64,000 nucleotides of DNA from Opitutia bacterium. GTDB taxonomy: Bacteria; Verrucomicrobiota; Verrucomicrobiia; Opitutales; UBA953. The notes beneath the pieces are model-generated. The model was not told the DNA's origin, ran no database searches, and saw only the letters and a list, made by a program, of their open reading frames with translations. The position numbers and the translations under genes were made by a program. The stretch lies in contig BGOI01000002.1 of the NCBI GenBank assembly GCA_003569165.1, positions 1 to 64,000 of the forward strand, in the 5' to 3' direction. This document shows positions 59,768-64,000 of this stretch, piece by piece (positions within the stretch are counted from its first letter, which is position 1; the number at the start of each line of letters is the position of its first letter).

Positions 59768-61264
59768 ATGCAATCCGACATTGGTCTCATCGGTCTGGCC
59801 GTCATGGGTCAGAACCTCGCCCTCAACATCGCCGACCACGGCTTCGCGATCTCGGTGTACAACCGCACGACCGCCAAGACCGACGAGTTCGTGAAGGAAA
59901 ACCCGAAGACTCCGGGCAAGCTGACTGGCTGCCCGACCATCAAGGACTTCGCGGCCTCCCTCAAGAAGCCCCGCAAAGCCGTCATCCTCGTCAAGGCCGG
60001 CGGCCCGACCGACGCGGTGATCAACGAGCTCGCCGCGGCCTTCGAGCCGGGCGACATCATCATCGACGGCGGCAACGCCCTCTGGACGGATACCATCCGC
60101 CGCGAAAAGGAACTTAAGGCCAAGGGCCTCCGCTTCATTGGCTCCGGCGTGTCCGGTGGCGAAGAAGGCGCCCGCTTCGGGCCGTCCCTCATGCCCGGTG
60201 GCGATGCTGCCGCCTGGGCCGAACTTAAGCCCATCTGGGAAGCGGTCGCTTCTAAGGTCGATGCCGTCACTGGCGTTGAACTGACCGGCGCGACCCCGGG
60301 TAAGCCCATCAAGGGCGGCGTCCCTTGCGTGGCCCACATCGGCCCCGATGGCGCTGGCCATTACGTGAAGATGGTCCACAACGGCATCGAGTACGGCGAC
60401 ATGCAGATGATCTGCGAAGCCTACGACCTCATGCGCGGCCTCCTCGGCATGACCCCGGACGAGATCGGCACCACCTTCGAAGAATGGAACAAGGGCGACC
60501 TGAATTCCTTCCTCATCGAGATCACCGCCAAGGTGCTCAAGCAGAAGGACCCTGAGACCGGCGTCCCGCTGGTCGACGTCATCCTCGATACCGCCGGCCA
60601 GAAGGGTACGGGCAAGTGGACGAGCGCCAACGCCCTCGATATGGGTGTCGCTGCTCCGACCATCGCCGAAGCCGTCTTCGCCCGCTGCCTCTCCGCCGTG
60701 AAGGATGAGCGCGTCAAAGCCGCCAAGGTCCTCCGTGGCCCGAAGCGCGCGATGACCAATCCGGATCGCGCCAAGATCATCGAACAGATTCGCGACGCCC
60801 TGTACTGCTCTAAGATCTGCTCCTACGCCCAGGGCTTCCAGCTCATGCGTGAGGCGCAGAACGAGTACAAGTGGAAGCTCAACTTCGGCGAGATCGCCCA
60901 GATCTGGCGCGGTGGTTGCATCATCCGCGCGAGCTTCCTCCAGAAGATCACCGAAGCCTTCGCCAAGAAGCGCTCGCTGGATAACCTCCTCCTTGACCCG
61001 TACTTCAAGAAGACCGTCAAGAAGGCGCAGAAGAACTGGCGCAAGGTCATCGCCCTCGCGGTGAAGCACGGCATCCCCGTGCCGACCCTCGGTTCGGCGC
61101 TCTCTTACTTCGACTCATACCGCACCGAGAACCTCCCGCAGAACCTGCTCCAGGGTCAGCGCGACTACTTCGGCGCCCACACCTACGAGCGCAAGGACAA
61201 GCCCCGCGGCGAGTTCTTCCACATCGACTGGCCGGATCCCAAGCGCCCGCAGATCAAGGCCTAA
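59768..61264 (+). CDS. gnd: 6-phosphogluconate dehydrogenase
   Basis: [44 protein letters not shown]. Confidence 0.94.
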   Translation: MQSDIGLIGLAVMGQNLALNIADHGFAISVYNRTTAKTDEFVKENPKTPGKLTGCPTIKDFAASLKKPRKAVILVKAGGPTDAVINELAAAFEPGDIIIDGGNALWTDTIRREKELKAKGLRFIGSGVSGGEEGARFGPSLMPGGDAAAWAELKPIWEAVASKVDAVTGVELTGATPGKPIKGGVPCVAHIGPDGAGHYVKMVHNGIEYGDMQMICEAYDLMRGLLGMTPDEIGTTFEEWNKGDLNSFLIEITAKVLKQKDPETGVPLVDVILDTAGQKGTGKWTSANALDMGVAAPTIAEAVFARCLSAVKDERVKAAKVLRGPKRAMTNPDRAKIIEQIRDALYCSKICSYAQGFQLMREAQNEYKWKLNFGEIAQIWRGGCIIRASFLQKITEAFAKKRSLDNLLLDPYFKKTVKKAQKNWRKVIALAVKHGIPVPTLGSALSYFDSYRTENLPQNLLQGQRDYFGAHTYERKDKPRGEFFHIDWPDPKRPQIKA

Positions 61265-61282
61265 GTGCCTTGACGGAAACAG

Positions 61283-61310
61283 AAAGGGCGTCCTCGCGGA
61301 CGCCCTTTTT
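61283..61310 (+). terminator. intrinsic terminator of gnd
   Basis: AAAGGGCGTCC-TCGC-GGACGCCCTTTTT. Confidence 0.9.
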
Positions 61311-61320
61311 CTTTGGCGAG

Positions 61321-62703
61321 TTACTGAGCGGACCAACCGCCACCCGTGGCGGCGGCGAGGCGGACCGCGACCTGGCGGCGCTCCCAGACGACCAGCGAGA
61401 GCGTGCGGGCCGCCGTGGCTTCGTCTCGGCGCGCGATGAGGATCTCGTTCTCGTTCGCGAGACCAGCCTGGCGGCGGGCTTCGGCGTTGGTGAGCCGGAC
61501 GCGTACCGCGGTGAGCACCCGGGCGGTCAGTTCCTCCTGCATGGCCAGCTCACGGAGATCGGCGAGTGCATCCTCGACTTCGCGGAAGGCGCCGAGGACG
61601 GCCTTGGTCCATTCCGCCCCAGAGCCGTCAATGCGCGCGCGGGCGACCTCGAGGTTGGCTTCGCGCCGACCAGCGTCGAACACCGGTAGATCGACCGAAG
61701 GCGTCAGCGTCCAGAAACTCGATGAGCCCCGGCCCACGCGCGAAGCCGGATCAGCCTGCCAACCGGCTTGGCCGTTGAGCGTCACCGAGGGATAGAAATC
61801 GGCGATGGCGGCGCCTTCGCGCGCGAGCGCGGCATCGATCCGCTCGGCCGCTGCCGCGAGGTCGGGACGACGCAGCAAGAGTTCGGAGGGCACGCCCGCA
61901 CCAAAGGTCGGCATCGCGGCGGAACCTTTAGCTTCCGGCAGCTGGAAGCCTGGAGTGGAACCAATCAAAGCGCGGAGCGCATTCTCGACGGCGGCGAGGC
62001 GGCGGCGGCCGAGTCCTTCGTCGACCTTGGCCTGCGCGGCGGCGAGACGCGCGGAGGAAAGCGGATCGGAGTCGAGCAAGCCTGCGACGACGGTCTTCTC
62101 GATAATCTCCATCTCGCGCCGGCGCGTCGCGAATTCAGTTTCTAGGTAGGCGAGCTGCTCGCGAGCGCCGCGAACGGCGAACCATATCCGGGCGACTTCG
62201 GCAGACAGGGCGAGATCCGCCTGTTGGGTCGTAAACTTAGCCGCGCGCAAATCGGCTTCGGCGGCCTTGGACTTCGCGGCCTCGCGGCCCCAGATATCGA
62301 GTTCCCACGAAGCCTTCACGCCAGCGGCGCCGACGTCGGTGCGACGCGGGATGCCGACGCCGAGCGGCACGCGACCGGTCTCCAGCGAGATGCGGGATGA
62401 TTCCAGGCCGGCGCCGACGGAAACGGCGGGCTGATTGCCGGCATTGACGGAGGCAAGCAAGGCCACCGCTTCACGCTGACGCGCGCGAGCGATGGCGAGA
62501 TCCGGGCTGTTCTTACGTGCCTGCGCAATGAGTTCGAGCAAGGCCGAGTCACCGAACGCCTCCGCCCACTTGGCATCAGCGGCGGCGCCAGCCTGCGAGA
62601 ACGCACTCGGCGTGACGAGGCCCTTCGGCTTCGCCATCGGATCATGGGCGCAACCTGCGAGGACCAGCGCCGCGAGGAGGAAGCTCTTATTTACCCGGAG
62701 CAT
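61321..62703 (-). CDS. outer-membrane efflux lipoprotein (TolC/NodT family)
   Basis: Lipobox LAGC; RRPDLAAAAERIDAALAREGAAIADFYPSVTLNGQAG. Confidence 0.88.
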   Translation of the reverse strand: MLRVNKSFLLAALVLAGCAHDPMAKPKGLVTPSAFSQAGAAADAKWAEAFGDSALLELIAQARKNSPDLAIARARQREAVALLASVNAGNQPAVSVGAGLESSRISLETGRVPLGVGIPRRTDVGAAGVKASWELDIWGREAAKSKAAEADLRAAKFTTQQADLALSAEVARIWFAVRGAREQLAYLETEFATRRREMEIIEKTVVAGLLDSDPLSSARLAAAQAKVDEGLGRRRLAAVENALRALIGSTPGFQLPEAKGSAAMPTFGAGVPSELLLRRPDLAAAAERIDAALAREGAAIADFYPSVTLNGQAGWQADPASRVGRGSSSFWTLTPSVDLPVFDAGRREANLEVARARIDGSGAEWTKAVLGAFREVEDALADLRELAMQEELTARVLTAVRVRLTNAEARRQAGLANENEILIARRDEATAARTLSLVVWERRQVAVRLAAATGGGWSAQ

Positions 62704-63610
62704 TTTGAGAAGCGTCGATATAGACGTCCATCTGCTGGCCGACAAAGAGCACGCGGTCCGCAGGGCGATCGAACTGATAGATCACCTGCAGCACGCGGGT
62801 ATCGACGCGCTCGATGCTCGCGCCAGTGAGCGAAGTCTTTGGGATGACGAAGGGTTCGATGCGGACGAACTTCAGGGCGATGGACCGGTCCTTGCCGCCG
62901 GCAAGCGAGCTCTCGCCTTTTAAGTAGCCCTTGGCGGGCAGGCCTTCGCGCATGCGCGTGGCCAACTGCTCATCGACGTCGCAACGGATCTGCAGGCGAG
63001 TGATGTCGCCAAGGACGACGGGGGCCTTCGCGCCGGCCGCCACGAATTCACCGACCCGCACGCCGACCTGGAGCACCGTCGCGTCGATGGGCGAACGGAG
63101 GATGAGGCGGTCGAGCAGGACCGCCGTCTGGTCGAGTTGGGCCTTAGCTAAGGCGAGCTTCGCCTTGGCCTCCTTGGCAGCCATCTGATAAGAAAGGAGT
63201 TCGGAGGCGGAGACGGCGCCGCTATCCTTGATGCCCGTCCAGCGTCGGGCGGCGTCTTCGGCACGCTCGGCGGTAGCTTCGGCGGCGGCGACCGCGGCCT
63301 TCTGCACCGCTTGCTGGGCGCGGAGGTCACGCTCGTCGAGGGTCAGGATCGGGTCACCGGCCTTCACCTTATCCCAGACCTTCACATGGACCTTCGCGAC
63401 GGTGCCGGACGTAGGCGAACCGAGGAGGGTATTCTCGGCGGCGGCTTCAATGAGGCCGGCGGCGGCGATCAGGCCGTCCTTATCGCGCGTAGCGGGCTCA
63501 TAGGGCGGCGGCTTGATCGGCGCCTCGTTGGCCGTACCGCGGGTGAGCTGCAGGGCGGCGATCGCGCCGGCAAGGGCGAGGGCGAAGAGCAGGATGCGTT
63601 TCTTGAACAT
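62687..63610 (-). CDS. HlyD/MacA-like periplasmic adaptor
   Basis: GTVAKVHVKVWDKVKAGDPILTLDERDL; LILRSPIDATVLQVGVRVGEFV. Confidence 0.85.
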   Translation of the reverse strand: MFKKRILLFALALAGAIAALQLTRGTANEAPIKPPPYEPATRDKDGLIAAAGLIEAAAENTLLGSPTSGTVAKVHVKVWDKVKAGDPILTLDERDLRAQQAVQKAAVAAAEATAERAEDAARRWTGIKDSGAVSASELLSYQMAAKEAKAKLALAKAQLDQTAVLLDRLILRSPIDATVLQVGVRVGEFVAAGAKAPVVLGDITRLQIRCDVDEQLATRMREGLPAKGYLKGESSLAGGKDRSIALKFVRIEPFVIPKTSLTGASIERVDTRVLQVIYQFDRPADRVLFVGQQMDVYIDASQNAPGK

Positions 63611-63618
63611 AAGGAGGA

Positions 63619-64000
63619 TTAGAGATGGGTGGTGTCGAGCAGCTTCGGATCGTCGACGACGCGGCTGATGCGGCCGTCTTCCATCTCCGCGATGCGGTCA
63701 GCGAAGCGGAAAATGCGGTGGTCGTGCGTGACGACGACCACGCAGCGTTCGGGCGAACGGGAAAGGTCACGGACAAGCTGCATGATGTGGCCGCCGGTGT
63801 CCTTATCGAGGGCTGAGGTCGGTTCGTCGCAGATCAGGAGCGGCGGCTCGTGGACGAGCGCGCGGGCAATCGCGACGCGCTGTTGCTGGCCGCCGGAGAG
63901 CGCGTTGGGGCGGCCTTCCTCGCGGCCCTTGAGGCCGACTTTATCGATGATGGCGAGCGAGCGAGCGTGGGCTTCGTCGTAAGGGCGACCCTGAATGAGC
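63619..64000 (-). CDS. ABC transporter ATP-binding protein (MacB/LolD-like), truncated by window edge
   Basis: Minus strand NALSGGQQQRVAIARALVHEPPLLICDEPTSALD..VVVVTHD. Confidence 0.9.
   Translation of the reverse strand, partial: LIQGRPYDEAHARSLAIIDKVGLKGREEGRPNALSGGQQQRVAIARALVHEPPLLICDEPTSALDKDTGGHIMQLVRDLSRSPERCVVVVTHDHRIFRFADRIAEMEDGRISRVVDDPKLLDTTHL

Noticed and set aside
62687-62745. Extended start of the efflux outer-membrane protein at 62745
   Set aside because: The lipoprotein signal starts at 62703 (MLRVNKSFLLAALVLAGC); the extension lies within the adaptor gene.

Overview
This is a GC-rich bacterial chromosome segment. Gene content points to a PVC/Verrucomicrobia-type genome: sulfatase, DUF1552 and DUF1592-type cytochrome/planctomycete-domain proteins, a Bacteroidetes-like PurM, and a split type II secretion system (T2SS). 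Most of the window is ordinary housekeeping and accessory coding sequence: gspG-H-I-J-K-L-M facing gspF-E-D, rmuC, SlyD-like FKBP, sugar MFS, purM, NUDIX, PfkB, coaX, birA, nadC, dnaJ, grpE, hisG, aguB/aguA, feoA/feoB, POT transporter, xthA, guaB, menC/menE, kdsA, polX, gmk, queG, coaC-like, gnd, and a tripartite efflux cassette. There are two tRNAs: Ala-CGC and Pro-TGG. The most unusual signal is a set of intergenic arrays of short perfect hairpins (about 9-bp stems, 3-4-nt loops). Their stem sequence changes from unit to unit while the flanks stay constant (AGAGACAG-GGA ... TCCCTACC). The arrays sit against 3' ends of genes and sometimes contain the stop codon. Related dispersed repeats run into coding sequence in at least two genes. 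Other notable items: an intrinsic-terminator-like hairpin inside a NUDIX ORF, a REP/MITE-like palindrome, two 29-aa ORFs each followed by its own terminator, a degenerate M48 peptidase, and shared upstream motifs for the two T2SS operons. At least nine genes carry single-base frameshifts, many in G/C or A/T runs, so consensus sequencing error should be excluded before calling pseudogenes. All assignments are from reading the sequence; no database search was possible.
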